DNA of 64,000 nucleotides from an uncultured Porphyromonadaceae bacterium (lineage in GTDB: Bacteria > Bacteroidota > Bacteroidia > Bacteroidales > Muribaculaceae). The notes beneath the pieces were generated by a model that was not told the origin of the DNA, did no database searches, and was given only the letters and a program-made list of their open reading frames with translations. Where the stretch lies: the NCBI GenBank assembly GCA_902495245.1, contig CABUWI010000003.1:186001-250000 (forward strand), in the 5' to 3' direction. Positions 50,685 to 58,430 of this stretch are shown piece by piece. A program made the translations under genes and the position numbers. Within the stretch, counting starts at the first letter, position 1. Each line of letters starts with the position of its first letter.

Positions 50685-52385
50685 TTATTTGTGGTTTAAT
50701 TGTTTTTTATTTTGCTTGCAACGCTCGGCGGCTTTGGCCATTGCGTCGCAGTAGGCTGTTTCGTAGTAGGTGATGAAGTGTTTCCAGGCGGCGAGGTCGG
50801 CGGTGGTCGAAGCGGCCTTGCGCAGGGCTTCGGCGGCGGTGGCGTCGGTGCGCGCCAGGTCGAGCAGCTGTTCGGCGATGGCTCCGCAGAGATCCCAGTA
50901 GTCAGCGTCGTTGCGCTCGTTGACGTGGACGCCGCAGACGGGGAATTTGTTCTCGCCGAACGTAACGTTGACCCACTGGCCGAAGCCGGCGAGGGTGGTG
51001 GTTATTGTGGGGACGGAGAATGCCACCGATTCGAGGGGCGTGTAGCCCCAGGGCTCGTAGTAGGAGGGGAAGACGGTTGCGTCGAGGCCGGGCAGCAGGT
51101 CGTAGTAGGTCATGCCGCCGAAGAGGCCGTCGGTGCCGTCGAGATAGCAGGGGACGTAAATCATCAGCAGTTTGTCGGAGGGGCGGTTTTCGAAGCCGAG
51201 CCGGTGAATGTTGTTGATGATGGGGTCGCTGTCGTAGTTATTGAGCAGGTGGGTTATGACGGGGTCGGGCAGCGGCGAGCCGGCGGTGCGGTTCTTGAGC
51301 GCGTCGACCAGCTCGGGACGCGGGGCGCGCGACCATGCGGGCACCATGACGAAGCAGATTATGCGGCGGTCGTCTTTTTGCAATTTCCAGCGCAGGGTGG
51401 CGCAGGCGTCGAGAAAGACGTCGATGCCCTTGTTGCGGAATTCGCAGCGGCCGGAGGTGGCGACGAGGAAAGAATTGTCGGGCATCTGCTCGCCGACGAG
51501 GGCGGAGGCCACGCGCAGCAGGGCGTCGCGGCCGTTGGCGCGGGCCGTTGCGAGCGCCTTGGCGGTCGAGGGCACGAAGTCTTTTTCAAAACCGTTTGGC
51601 GTTACGTGGGCCTTGACTTCGAGCAGCTGTTCGCACTCGCGGGCGGTAACGTCGCTGACGGTAGTGAAGCAGTCGGCCTGATGGGCTGCGGCGCGTTCAA
51701 GCGAGTGTTTTGCCTGCATGTTGAGCTCCTGAGCCATCTGGTTTCCGTTGTAGCCGTTGAAGTAAGCGTAGAGCTCTTTGCCGTTGCCGCAGATGCTTCG
51801 GCCGATGCTGGTGGCGTGGGTGGTGAACACCGTTGCGGCGGCGGGGAGTTCGGCCTTTACGTGCAGGAGGCCCATGCCGGTGGTCCACTCGTCGAAGTGG
51901 GCAATGACGCCCCGGCCGTCAGGGAGGCCCTGATGGCGGCAGAGGCTTTCGATTACCAGCGCGGCGGCATGGCTGAAGGCGCATGCTTCGGGGTAATCGC
52001 CATAGGCATGGAGGGAGTCGACGCCATAGAGCTGCCACATGCGTCCGAAGAGCTCGGGGTTGCGGGCATACATAGCGTCGAACTTGACCAGAATGGCGAT
52101 GGGCCGTCCGGGCACGTTCCAGCGGCCGACCCTGACTTTAACGCCCTCGGGCAGCCCGGGGTTCTTGCACCATGCGCCGAGCAGGGAAGCCACTTCGGTG
52201 AAATAGGGCGAGGGGGTTTCGTCGGACCAGACGTCGGGACCGATAAATATGACTTTATTCTTGTAGAGTGATTGCAGGGTATGAGCCTTTGTCGACAGGA
52301 CGGCATAAATTCCGCCCACTTTATTGCAGACCTCCCAGCTCGTTTCAAACAGCAGGGTTGGTGAAGTTTTGCACTGTTGTGTCAT
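50685..52385 (-). CDS. Glycogen synthase, GT3-like
   Basis: 566 residues resembling the eukaryote-type GT3 glycogen synthases found in Bacteroides: LLFETSWEVCNKVGGIYAVLSTKA at the N-terminus, AHFDEWTTGMGLLH and FTTHATSIGRSICG in the middle, and the E-x7-E type segment FPSYYEPWGYTPLESVAFSVPTITT near the C-terminus. It extends alpha-1,4-glucan, presumably from UDP-glucose. It leads the operon with glgP from the promoter at 52411-52441. Confidence 0.9.
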   Translation of the reverse strand: MTQQCKTSPTLLFETSWEVCNKVGGIYAVLSTKAHTLQSLYKNKVIFIGPDVWSDETPSPYFTEVASLLGAWCKNPGLPEGVKVRVGRWNVPGRPIAILVKFDAMYARNPELFGRMWQLYGVDSLHAYGDYPEACAFSHAAALVIESLCRHQGLPDGRGVIAHFDEWTTGMGLLHVKAELPAAATVFTTHATSIGRSICGNGKELYAYFNGYNGNQMAQELNMQAKHSLERAAAHQADCFTTVSDVTARECEQLLEVKAHVTPNGFEKDFVPSTAKALATARANGRDALLRVASALVGEQMPDNSFLVATSGRCEFRNKGIDVFLDACATLRWKLQKDDRRIICFVMVPAWSRAPRPELVDALKNRTAGSPLPDPVITHLLNNYDSDPIINNIHRLGFENRPSDKLLMIYVPCYLDGTDGLFGGMTYYDLLPGLDATVFPSYYEPWGYTPLESVAFSVPTITTTLAGFGQWVNVTFGENKFPVCGVHVNERNDADYWDLCGAIAEQLLDLARTDATAAEALRKAASTTADLAAWKHFITYYETAYCDAMAKAAERCKQNKKQLNHK

Positions 52386-52410
52386 ATTGTCCGGGCTTGT
52401 TTTTGAGCCG

Positions 52411-52441
52411 CAAAGTTACGCATTTTTTCTCACATTGCAAA
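52411..52441 (-). promoter_or_regulatory. Glycogen operon promoter
   Basis: TAACTTTG (52418-52411) and TTTG (52441-52438) on the minus strand, spacing 19 nt, about 26 nt before the glycogen synthase ATG. Confidence 0.7.
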
Positions 52442-52467
52442 ATCGCAACACAAATCAACGCAAATTT

Positions 52468-52860
52468 TTAGGCAGCGCCGGCGTGATGATTGGCCGCCAA
52501 CGCATGGCCGATGTAGACCATGAGCAGGCCGACGGCGAAACTGAGAGTGGCGTAGAGGGCAGATTCTAAAAAACGGCCGGCGGTCAGGTGAACGTAGTTT
52601 TCGTGCATGAATGTGGAAAATGTGGTGAACCCGCCGCAGAATCCGACTGTCAGAAACAGGCGCCAGTGTTCGCCGATGGAGTCATAGCGGTCAAACAGGC
52701 CGTAGAGCAGCCCGATGAGAAGGCAGCCGAGCACGTTGGCGGCCCACGTGCCCCACGTGGAGGGCACGCCGGCGAGCGCCGCCATCAATCTTGACAGCCC
52801 GTAGCGCGCCACGCCGCCCAGAAAGCTGCCCATGCCGATGAAAAACAGAATTTTGATCAT
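52468..52860 (-). CDS. crcB: Fluoride exporter CrcB/FluC
   Basis: 130 residues with four TM helices and the family motifs GGVARYGLSR, GTWAANVLGC and GFCGGFTTFSTF. As a dual-topology dimer it exports fluoride. A TAACTTTG box at 52875-52868 ends 7 nt before the ATG, so the leader must be extremely short; no fluoride riboswitch fits in that space. Confidence 0.92.
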   Translation of the reverse strand: MIKILFFIGMGSFLGGVARYGLSRLMAALAGVPSTWGTWAANVLGCLLIGLLYGLFDRYDSIGEHWRLFLTVGFCGGFTTFSTFMHENYVHLTAGRFLESALYATLSFAVGLLMVYIGHALAANHHAGAA

Positions 52861-52924
52861 ATGCTTGCAAAGTTACGCATAATTTTTGAAAAGCAGAGTC
52901 ATATTGAGTGTTGTGTTCCCCGGC

Positions 52925-54127
52925 TTAAAGGCAACCGATTATGCGGCTGTTGGCGCGGTCAATGGCCGAGGTGTCGAGGCTGTCGAGGTAGATTTGGGTG
53001 GTGATTTCGGAGTCATGGCCCATGCCGACGCTGATGACACTCAGGGGGACGCCTTTGGCTCGGGCGAGAGATGCCCAGCTGTGGCGCGCGCAATAGAGGG
53101 TCAGCGGCATGTCGACGTTGACCATGCCGGCAATCTGTTTCAGGTTGTGGTTGATGTTATAGGCTATGTTGCGATAGGCCTTGTGGGCGTTTTTGTGGTT
53201 GCCCGACAGAATCGGGAGCAGGTAGCCCGCGGCGTTTGTGGGGTATTTGTCGATGATTGACTGCATCTCTTTGGTCCAGGCTATTCGCAGCAGCTGGCCG
53301 GTTTTTGCGCGGCGGTAGGTTACATAGCCTTGCGCGAGGTCGGAGTCGCGCAGGAAGGCCATGTCGACAAAACTCATTCCGCGCAGGTAGAAGCTGAGCA
53401 TGAACATGTCGCGCGCATAGTCGGCCGCGGGACAGGCGGTGAGGTCGAGGCCCTTGATGCGCCTGAGCGCGGCCAGCGGGAGAGCGCGCTTGACGGTTTT
53501 GTCAATGCCGGTGTAGACGTGGCGGAAGGGGCGGCCGTCGTCAATCAGCCCCTCTTCGACGGCGCGGTTATATGTGGCGCGGAGCACACGCATGTAGAAC
53601 GACGTTGTGTTGGGCACGTTGCCGCGTGTCTGCAGGTGGTGTTCGTATGATTCGACCACTTCGTGGGTGAGGGCGTCGAGCATGATGTCTTCATTGGCGC
53701 GGAACCGCCTGAAACTATTCAGGACGACGGTGTAGATTTCGGCGCTGCGCACTTTCTGGCGTTTTTGCATAGTGGCGATGATTGACCTCATGAACCTGAA
53801 CAGCGAGCAGCGGTGAGTGTAGAGCCGGAACTCGGCCACGATGTCGTCGGCGCCATAGCCCGAGGGGCGCCCTTCAAGACGCCTGATGATTATGTTGAGG
53901 CGGTTGAGGTCAAGGCGTATATGCTCGTAGACGGCGGCGACGGCGCGACGGCGTTCGGAGCCGGCAGATAAAACCGGGCGCGAAGACTGATTGTCCCACT
54001 CCGAGGGCAGCAGCTTGTGAGCCGTCAGCAGCTGCCTGATGCAGCGTTCATGGATAATCTGATAGTAGACCGTACCCTCTTTGCCCTCGATTGTCGACGG
54101 CCTGAACTTTACTTTTATAGAAGCCAT
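52925..54127 (-). CDS. Orphan tyrosine recombinase adjacent to tRNA-Ser
   Basis: 400 residues from ATG 54127 (MASIKVKFRPS); the ten residues upstream come from a weak alternative start. It has the Bacteroidetes phage-integrase layout with N-terminal arm-type domain, SAM-like domain and catalytic domain. The usual catalytic Arg region (YLRGMSFVDMAFLR) reads GMSFVD rather than GLRxSD, but Arg is present in nearby positions; the rest is CARHSWASLA (HxxR-type with Arg-His), GHDSEITTQIYLDSLD with Tyr. The tRNA-Ser gene follows 150 bp beyond the start. No element genes flank it, so it is an orphan or relic, or a local DNA invertase. Confidence 0.8.
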   Translation of the reverse strand: MASIKVKFRPSTIEGKEGTVYYQIIHERCIRQLLTAHKLLPSEWDNQSSRPVLSAGSERRRAVAAVYEHIRLDLNRLNIIIRRLEGRPSGYGADDIVAEFRLYTHRCSLFRFMRSIIATMQKRQKVRSAEIYTVVLNSFRRFRANEDIMLDALTHEVVESYEHHLQTRGNVPNTTSFYMRVLRATYNRAVEEGLIDDGRPFRHVYTGIDKTVKRALPLAALRRIKGLDLTACPAADYARDMFMLSFYLRGMSFVDMAFLRDSDLAQGYVTYRRAKTGQLLRIAWTKEMQSIIDKYPTNAAGYLLPILSGNHKNAHKAYRNIAYNINHNLKQIAGMVNVDMPLTLYCARHSWASLARAKGVPLSVISVGMGHDSEITTQIYLDSLDTSAIDRANSRIIGCL

Positions 54128-54236
54128 ATCTGTTGATAAAATTAAAAAATAAAACAAGATACGGCATGCGAATTGCAGCCTGAGCTAACAAAGCGGAATG
54201 CAAATTTACGCAAACGGCAAAAAATGTTGAAAAAAA

Positions 54237-54268
54237 TTTGCTCGTTTCAAAAATTACGACTAACTTTG
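54237..54268 (+). promoter_or_regulatory. tRNA-Ser promoter
   Basis: TTTG (54237-54240), 20 nt, TAACTTTG (54261-54268), 11 nt before the tRNA 5' end. A textbook Bacteroidetes promoter. Confidence 0.8.
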
Positions 54269-54279
54269 CAGTCGCAAAC

Positions 54280-54371
54280 GGAGAGGTGGGTGAGTGGCTG
54301 AAACCACCGGTTTGCTAAACCGACGTAGTGAGCAATCGCTACCACGAGTTCGAATCTCGTCCTCTCCGCCA
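54280..54371 (+). tRNA. serT: tRNA-Ser (GCU)
   Basis: Acceptor stem GGAGAGG pairs with CCTCTCC, the discriminator is G and CCA is encoded. The long variable arm (GTAGTGAGCAATCGCTAC) is typical of serine tRNA. The anticodon GCT is at 54314-54316, in a 7-nt loop closed by CCGGT/ACCG-type pairs. TTCGAAT in the T loop completes the cloverleaf. Confidence 0.95.
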
Positions 54372-54375
54372 GTGC

Positions 54376-54402
54376 GAAACCCGCTGATTTCAAGCGGGTT
54401 TC
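54376..54402 (+). terminator. Hairpin after tRNA-Ser
   Basis: A perfect 10-bp stem GAAACCCGCT (54376-54385) with complement at 54393-54402 and a 7-nt loop, 4 nt after the CCA. The T-run is weak (TCGTCGTT), so this is a probable rather than certain terminator. Confidence 0.6.
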
Positions 54403-54454
54403 GTCGTTAATATAGGCCGATACAGTGTCGGCTCATGTATTAACAAAAGAATCA

Positions 54455-55045
54455 ATGGAACAGAGTGAAATCAACAGCCGCGCCCAGGCAAATGCGGCGC
54501 AGGCCCGGAGGGTCTTGGCCGAATCGGGCATCATCGGAATCTGGACAGAGGCAGGTTGCCGGGTCAATCTCGTCGGGTCGCTTAGAATGGGTCTTCTTGC
54601 GGCCCATCGCGACATTGACCTGCACGTCTACTCGGGCGGTATCACCGAAGAGGGCAGTTTTGCCGTCGCCGCGAAAATGGCGCGGCTTCCGGGAGTCAGA
54701 GAAATCAGGTGCATCAACGGGCTGCACACCGAGGAGCGGTGTGTGGCATGGCACGTCAGTTATGACTTCGGCGGCGAGCAATGGCAAATTGACATTATCC
54801 ACATCGAAGAGGGGTCGGCGTATGACGGATATTTCGAACGTATGGCCGACCGCATCGTCGAGGTAATGACCCCGGCGCAGCGCGACACGATTTTGCGCCT
54901 GAAGTTTGAAGCGCCCGAGGGGTGCGACTTTCACGGAGTGGAATACTACGAGGCGGTCATTGCCGACGGCGTGTCGACCTTCGACGAGCTGACGCGATGG
55001 GTTGCAGGCCATCGGCTGAAGCCGCTGTATTACTGGATTCCCTGA
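54455..55045 (+). CDS. Nucleotidyltransferase-fold protein
   Basis: 196 residues from ATG 54455 (MEQSEINSRAQ), preferred over an upstream GTG at 54425. The segment NLVGSLRMGLLAAHRDIDLHVYS has the nucleotidyltransferase pattern G-S-x-x-x-G...D-I-D (about residues 33-51), with a further Asp in WQIDIIHIE as third catalytic acid. The substrate is not apparent. The 3' end overlaps the convergent GNAT gene by 16 nt. Confidence 0.7.
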   Translation: MEQSEINSRAQANAAQARRVLAESGIIGIWTEAGCRVNLVGSLRMGLLAAHRDIDLHVYSGGITEEGSFAVAAKMARLPGVREIRCINGLHTEERCVAWHVSYDFGGEQWQIDIIHIEEGSAYDGYFERMADRIVEVMTPAQRDTILRLKFEAPEGCDFHGVEYYEAVIADGVSTFDELTRWVAGHRLKPLYYWIP

Positions 55046-55587
55046 TTCAGCAGTTCCCAATCAGTGCGGGCGAGGAGGCAGACATGTTCCGTGCGCTCTT
55101 CGCCGAGGAGCGGAACGTGGACTGAGACGGAGGTGTGGTGCGGGCGGAAGCCGCACTTTTCCTGTACCCGTCGCGACTGTTCGTTGCCGTCGAAATAGCC
55201 GCACCAAAGCCGCCGCAGGCCCATGGCGCGGAATCCGTAGTCAACGATTGAGCTCACGGCCTCGGGCATCAGTCCGCGACCCCAGAAGGGCACTCCGAGC
55301 CAGTAGCCCACTTCGCCCTCGTCGTCGCCGATTTCGGGGAAATTGCTTTCAGCGCCACAAACAATGCCCACGCAGCCAATCGGCTCGTCATTGCCTTTTA
55401 GCGTAAGGGCGAATACGCCCGGGCGAGCGAAGACCGTGCGGATAATTTCGGCGCTCTCGCCGACGCTGCGGTGGGGCGGCCAGCCCGCTCGCGGCCCTAC
55501 GTGCGGATTGCTTGCGTAGCGGTAGAGGCACTCTGCGTCGGCGGCTTTCCACGGACGCAGAACCAGTCGTTCAGTTTCGATAATCAT
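55030..55587 (-). CDS. GNAT N-acetyltransferase, RimJ/RimL type
   Basis: 185 residues: IETERLVLRPWKAADAECLYRYASNPHVGPRAGW at the N-terminus, the acetyl-CoA-loop region GYWLGVPFWGRGLMPEAVSSIVDYGF and NEQSRRVQEKCGF, the familiar order in the RimJ/RimL acetyltransferase group. The target is unknown. It converges on, and overlaps, the 54455-55045 gene. Confidence 0.88.
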   Translation of the reverse strand: MIIETERLVLRPWKAADAECLYRYASNPHVGPRAGWPPHRSVGESAEIIRTVFARPGVFALTLKGNDEPIGCVGIVCGAESNFPEIGDDEGEVGYWLGVPFWGRGLMPEAVSSIVDYGFRAMGLRRLWCGYFDGNEQSRRVQEKCGFRPHHTSVSVHVPLLGEERTEHVCLLARTDWELLNQGIQ

Positions 55588-55610
55588 TGCGCAAATATAC
55601 GCAAAAAATC

Positions 55611-55976
55611 TCAGACCGGATTCTGTTCCGTCAGCAACTCCTCTACAACTACGGCGTTGTTGTGCGTCTCGTCATGCGAAGAATAGAGCAGCGTAACCTT
55701 CGGTTTCGAGGCAATCGTGGCCCTCAGCGAAGCGAAAGCAGGGCTCGCAGTGAGCTCCGCCTTATATTTCGCGGCAAATTCCGTCCATCGTCCCTGCGGG
55801 TCGGCATGAAACCACTCGCGCAGCTCAGTAGACGGGGCAATTTCCTTGTCCCACAAATCATAGCGGAATGTCGCGTGCGACAGACCGCGCGGCCACAGCC
55901 GGTCGATGTAAACCCTGAACCCGTCTGCCGCCTCCTCTGGCTCATAGGCCCGCTTTATGACAATTGTCTGCTTCAT
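55611..55976 (-). CDS. DUF488 family protein
   Basis: 121 residues with the DUF488 signature IKRAYEPEEAADGFRVYIDRLWPRGLS and WDKEIAPSTELREWFHADPQGRW, ending VTLLYSSHDETHNNAVVV. Function is not established for this family. The short, complete ORF starts 23 bp upstream of the GNAT gene on the same strand. Confidence 0.85.
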   Translation of the reverse strand: MKQTIVIKRAYEPEEAADGFRVYIDRLWPRGLSHATFRYDLWDKEIAPSTELREWFHADPQGRWTEFAAKYKAELTASPAFASLRATIASKPKVTLLYSSHDETHNNAVVVEELLTEQNPV

Positions 55977-56036
55977 GGCAAATCAAAAATTACTCACCCT
56001 CATAACGCCCTCTTCCCCGTCAAAGTTTGAACACAA

Positions 56037-56066
56037 AGCAGGCGCGAGCCTCAGCCCGCGCCTGCT
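56037..56066 (-). terminator. Terminator of the GDP-fucose operon
   Basis: A 10-bp perfect stem (56037-56046 and 56057-56066) with a 10-nt loop, 26 nt beyond the manC stop. A moderately T-rich stretch follows on the minus strand. Confidence 0.55.
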
Positions 56067-56092
56067 AAATGAGATTAACAATGTATATTATT

Positions 56093-57433
56093 TTACCATT
56101 TCCATTCGAAGCGTTCAATGTCTTCTTCGATAAGTAAATCGCCAGATTGGACTTCAATGAATGTTAAATCGGTAATGGCTCTGACGGCATGTTTGACACC
56201 TTTGCCGATAACAATCGTTTCGCCGCGGCGAATTTTTGATATGACGCCGTCAAGCACCAATTCGCCTTCGCCGTCTATAAAAGTCCAGACTTCGTCGCGG
56301 TGGCGGTGGGCCTGATAGCTGATACTTTTGCCTGCATGGATATTTAGCTGCTTTACTAAAGACTTGTAGCCGTCGGTGAATTCGGCGGTATCCATTACCT
56401 TATATTCACCCCATCGCCGCTCTTCAAACATTGGTCGGCGTTGCAGCCGGTCGGCATAAGACTTGATGTTTTCGCTCTTACTTTTGTCTGAAATCAATAT
56501 ACCGTCGTTCGAGGCCGCAATGACAAGGTTTTTGACGCCGATGCACATTACGGGCACTTCAAGTTCATTGATTACGTGCGTGTTTTCCGATTCGTTGTCG
56601 AGGAGCACATTTCCTATTGCATGTTCTGTCAGTTCATCGGTCAGTGTGTTCCATGTGCCGAGATCCTTCCATTTGCCTGTGAAAGGCACAACAGCTACCG
56701 ATGCGGCTTTTTCAACCACTTCATAGTCGAAACTGATTTTGGGCAATTCGCCATAGCGAGCACGGATTTCGTCGAAATTGCGAGCGCTGACATATCGGCT
56801 GATAATCTCCTTCATATATCCCAGCCTGAAGGCAAAGACGCCGCCGTTCCAGAAAGCACCTTCAGTAATCAGCTTCTCGGCTGTCGGAACGTCAGGTTTC
56901 TCCGTGAATCGGGCAACACGCGAAATACCGCTGCGTTGTGTCCCTGGTTCGGGGACAATATAGCCATATTTAGCGGACGGATAGGTCGGCACGATGCCCA
57001 TAAGCACCAGTTCGGCCGTGTTGTTGTCGACAGCCTCGGCCATGCGCTTGAGCGTGGTGAAATAGTGCTGTTCAGTATATGGGTCGCAAGGCATTACAAC
57101 AACGACTTCATTATCGGAATATTTTCGGTCATAGGCCAGATAAGCGCTTGCGAGGGCTATGGCGGGAAAAGTGTCGCGACGTTCGGGTTCGGTAACCACA
57201 GGCATGCTTTCTCCAAGCTGGTTGAGAATGGCGTCGCGTTGCACGTAACTTGTGGCGACGGTGATCGAGTCGCTTATTCCCGATTCGCGTAACTGTCTGA
57301 CCACGCGCTGCACCATTGATTCTTTCTCCCCGTCGGGTGTGTTGAGCAATTTTATGAATTGTTTTGACCGCGTAGTGTTTGAAAGCGGCCAAAGGCGCTT
57401 GCCCGAGCCGCCGGATAACAGTATGATTTGCAT
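56093..57433 (-). CDS. manC: Mannose-1-phosphate guanylyltransferase (ManC type)
   Basis: 446 residues. The N-terminal nucleotidyltransferase has LSGGSGKRLWPLSNTTRSKQF (residues 6-26) and the FVEKP-type segment ARFTEKPDVPTAEKLI. The C-terminal cupin (HRDEVWTFIDGEGELVLDGV) is the mannose-6-phosphate isomerase-like domain. It makes GDP-mannose, substrate of Gmd, so it supplies the first step of the de novo GDP-fucose route. It is the last gene of the minus-strand cluster. Confidence 0.92.
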   Translation of the reverse strand: MQIILLSGGSGKRLWPLSNTTRSKQFIKLLNTPDGEKESMVQRVVRQLRESGISDSITVATSYVQRDAILNQLGESMPVVTEPERRDTFPAIALASAYLAYDRKYSDNEVVVVMPCDPYTEQHYFTTLKRMAEAVDNNTAELVLMGIVPTYPSAKYGYIVPEPGTQRSGISRVARFTEKPDVPTAEKLITEGAFWNGGVFAFRLGYMKEIISRYVSARNFDEIRARYGELPKISFDYEVVEKAASVAVVPFTGKWKDLGTWNTLTDELTEHAIGNVLLDNESENTHVINELEVPVMCIGVKNLVIAASNDGILISDKSKSENIKSYADRLQRRPMFEERRWGEYKVMDTAEFTDGYKSLVKQLNIHAGKSISYQAHRHRDEVWTFIDGEGELVLDGVISKIRRGETIVIGKGVKHAVRAITDLTFIEVQSGDLLIEEDIERFEWKW

Positions 57434-57470
57434 CTTTTGATTTCAGTGTTCTGTGTGTGTTTCTCTAAAA

Positions 57471-58412
57471 TTATCGCTCGGCGCGCATAGGATTATGAAG
57501 AAAATCATCGTATGCAAGGCGTATTCCATCTTCCAGTTCCGTTTTGTATGTCCACCCGAGTGCCTTGGCTTTGGAAACGTCAAGCAGTTTGCGCGGTGTG
57601 CCGTTGGGACGCGATGTGTCCCACTTGATTTCGCCGTCATAACCGACAACGGCAGCCACCATGTTGGTCAACTCTTTGATGGTAAGTTCTTTGCCCGTGC
57701 CGGCGTTGACGGTTTCGTTTCCGGAATAATTATTCATCAGGAATACACATAGATTGGCGAGGTCGTCGACATAAAGAAACTCTCTCAGCGGGCTGCCGTC
57801 GCCCCAGCATGTTACCGAGGGCACATGCTGTTCTTTTGCCTCATGAAATCGTCGAATCAGTGCGGGAAGCACATGAGAGTGTTCAGGGTGATAATTGTCG
57901 TTGGGGCCATAAAGATTTGTCGGCATCACGCTGATATAGTCAGTCCCGTACTGTCGGTTAAGATATTCGCAATACTTAAGGCCTGAAATTTTGGCCAGGG
58001 CGTAGGCTTCGTTTGTTTTCTCCAATTCGGAGGTCAGAAGGCAAGTTTCCTTCATTGGCTGAGGCGCCATGCGCGGATATATGCATGACGACCCTAAGAA
58101 TTCCAGTTTCTTACAGCCGTTTTTCCATGCCGAATGAATTACATTCATTTCCAGAATCATGTTGTCATACATGAAATCGGCCAGTGCGGATTGGTTTGCG
58201 ATGATGCCACCGACCTTTGCAGCCGCCAAAAATACATATTCGGGTCGTTCTGTCGCGAAGAATTCTTCGACGGCCACTTGTCGCGTCAGATCCAGTTCGG
58301 AGTGAGTGCGGGTGATGATATTTTCGTAACCCTGGCGTTTCAGTTCGCGCACAATGGCCGAACCTACCATTCCACGGTGGCCGGCCACATATATTTTTGC
58401 ATTTTTCTCCAT
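57471..58412 (-). CDS. fcl: GDP-L-fucose synthase
   Basis: 313 residues from ATG 58412 (MEKNAKIYVAGHRGMVGSAIV); a TTG three codons earlier is less likely. It has the SDR NAD(P)-binding motif GHRGMVGS (about residues 11-18), the SSCIYP segment and the YALAKISGLKYCE catalytic Tyr-Lys. It is the 3,5-epimerase/4-reductase acting after Gmd. It lies between manC and the nucleotidyltransferase-kinase gene. Confidence 0.94.
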   Translation of the reverse strand: MEKNAKIYVAGHRGMVGSAIVRELKRQGYENIITRTHSELDLTRQVAVEEFFATERPEYVFLAAAKVGGIIANQSALADFMYDNMILEMNVIHSAWKNGCKKLEFLGSSCIYPRMAPQPMKETCLLTSELEKTNEAYALAKISGLKYCEYLNRQYGTDYISVMPTNLYGPNDNYHPEHSHVLPALIRRFHEAKEQHVPSVTCWGDGSPLREFLYVDDLANLCVFLMNNYSGNETVNAGTGKELTIKELTNMVAAVVGYDGEIKWDTSRPNGTPRKLLDVSKAKALGWTYKTELEDGIRLAYDDFLHNPMRAER

Positions 58413-58430
58413 AGTTATCAAATTTTTCTA

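Noticed and set aside
50700..52271. 523-codon plus-strand ORF opposite the glycogen synthase gene
   Set aside because: It is the antisense frame of a GC-rich gene with strong GT3 similarity; its own translation is low-complexity (Gly/Val/Ala/Asp-rich) without motifs. Similar shadows lie opposite dxs, aspS, glgP, mnmE and the PurF-like gene.
52861..52924. Fluoride riboswitch upstream of crcB
   Set aside because: The promoter box ends 7 nt before the ATG, leaving no room for an aptamer; no matching sequence seen.
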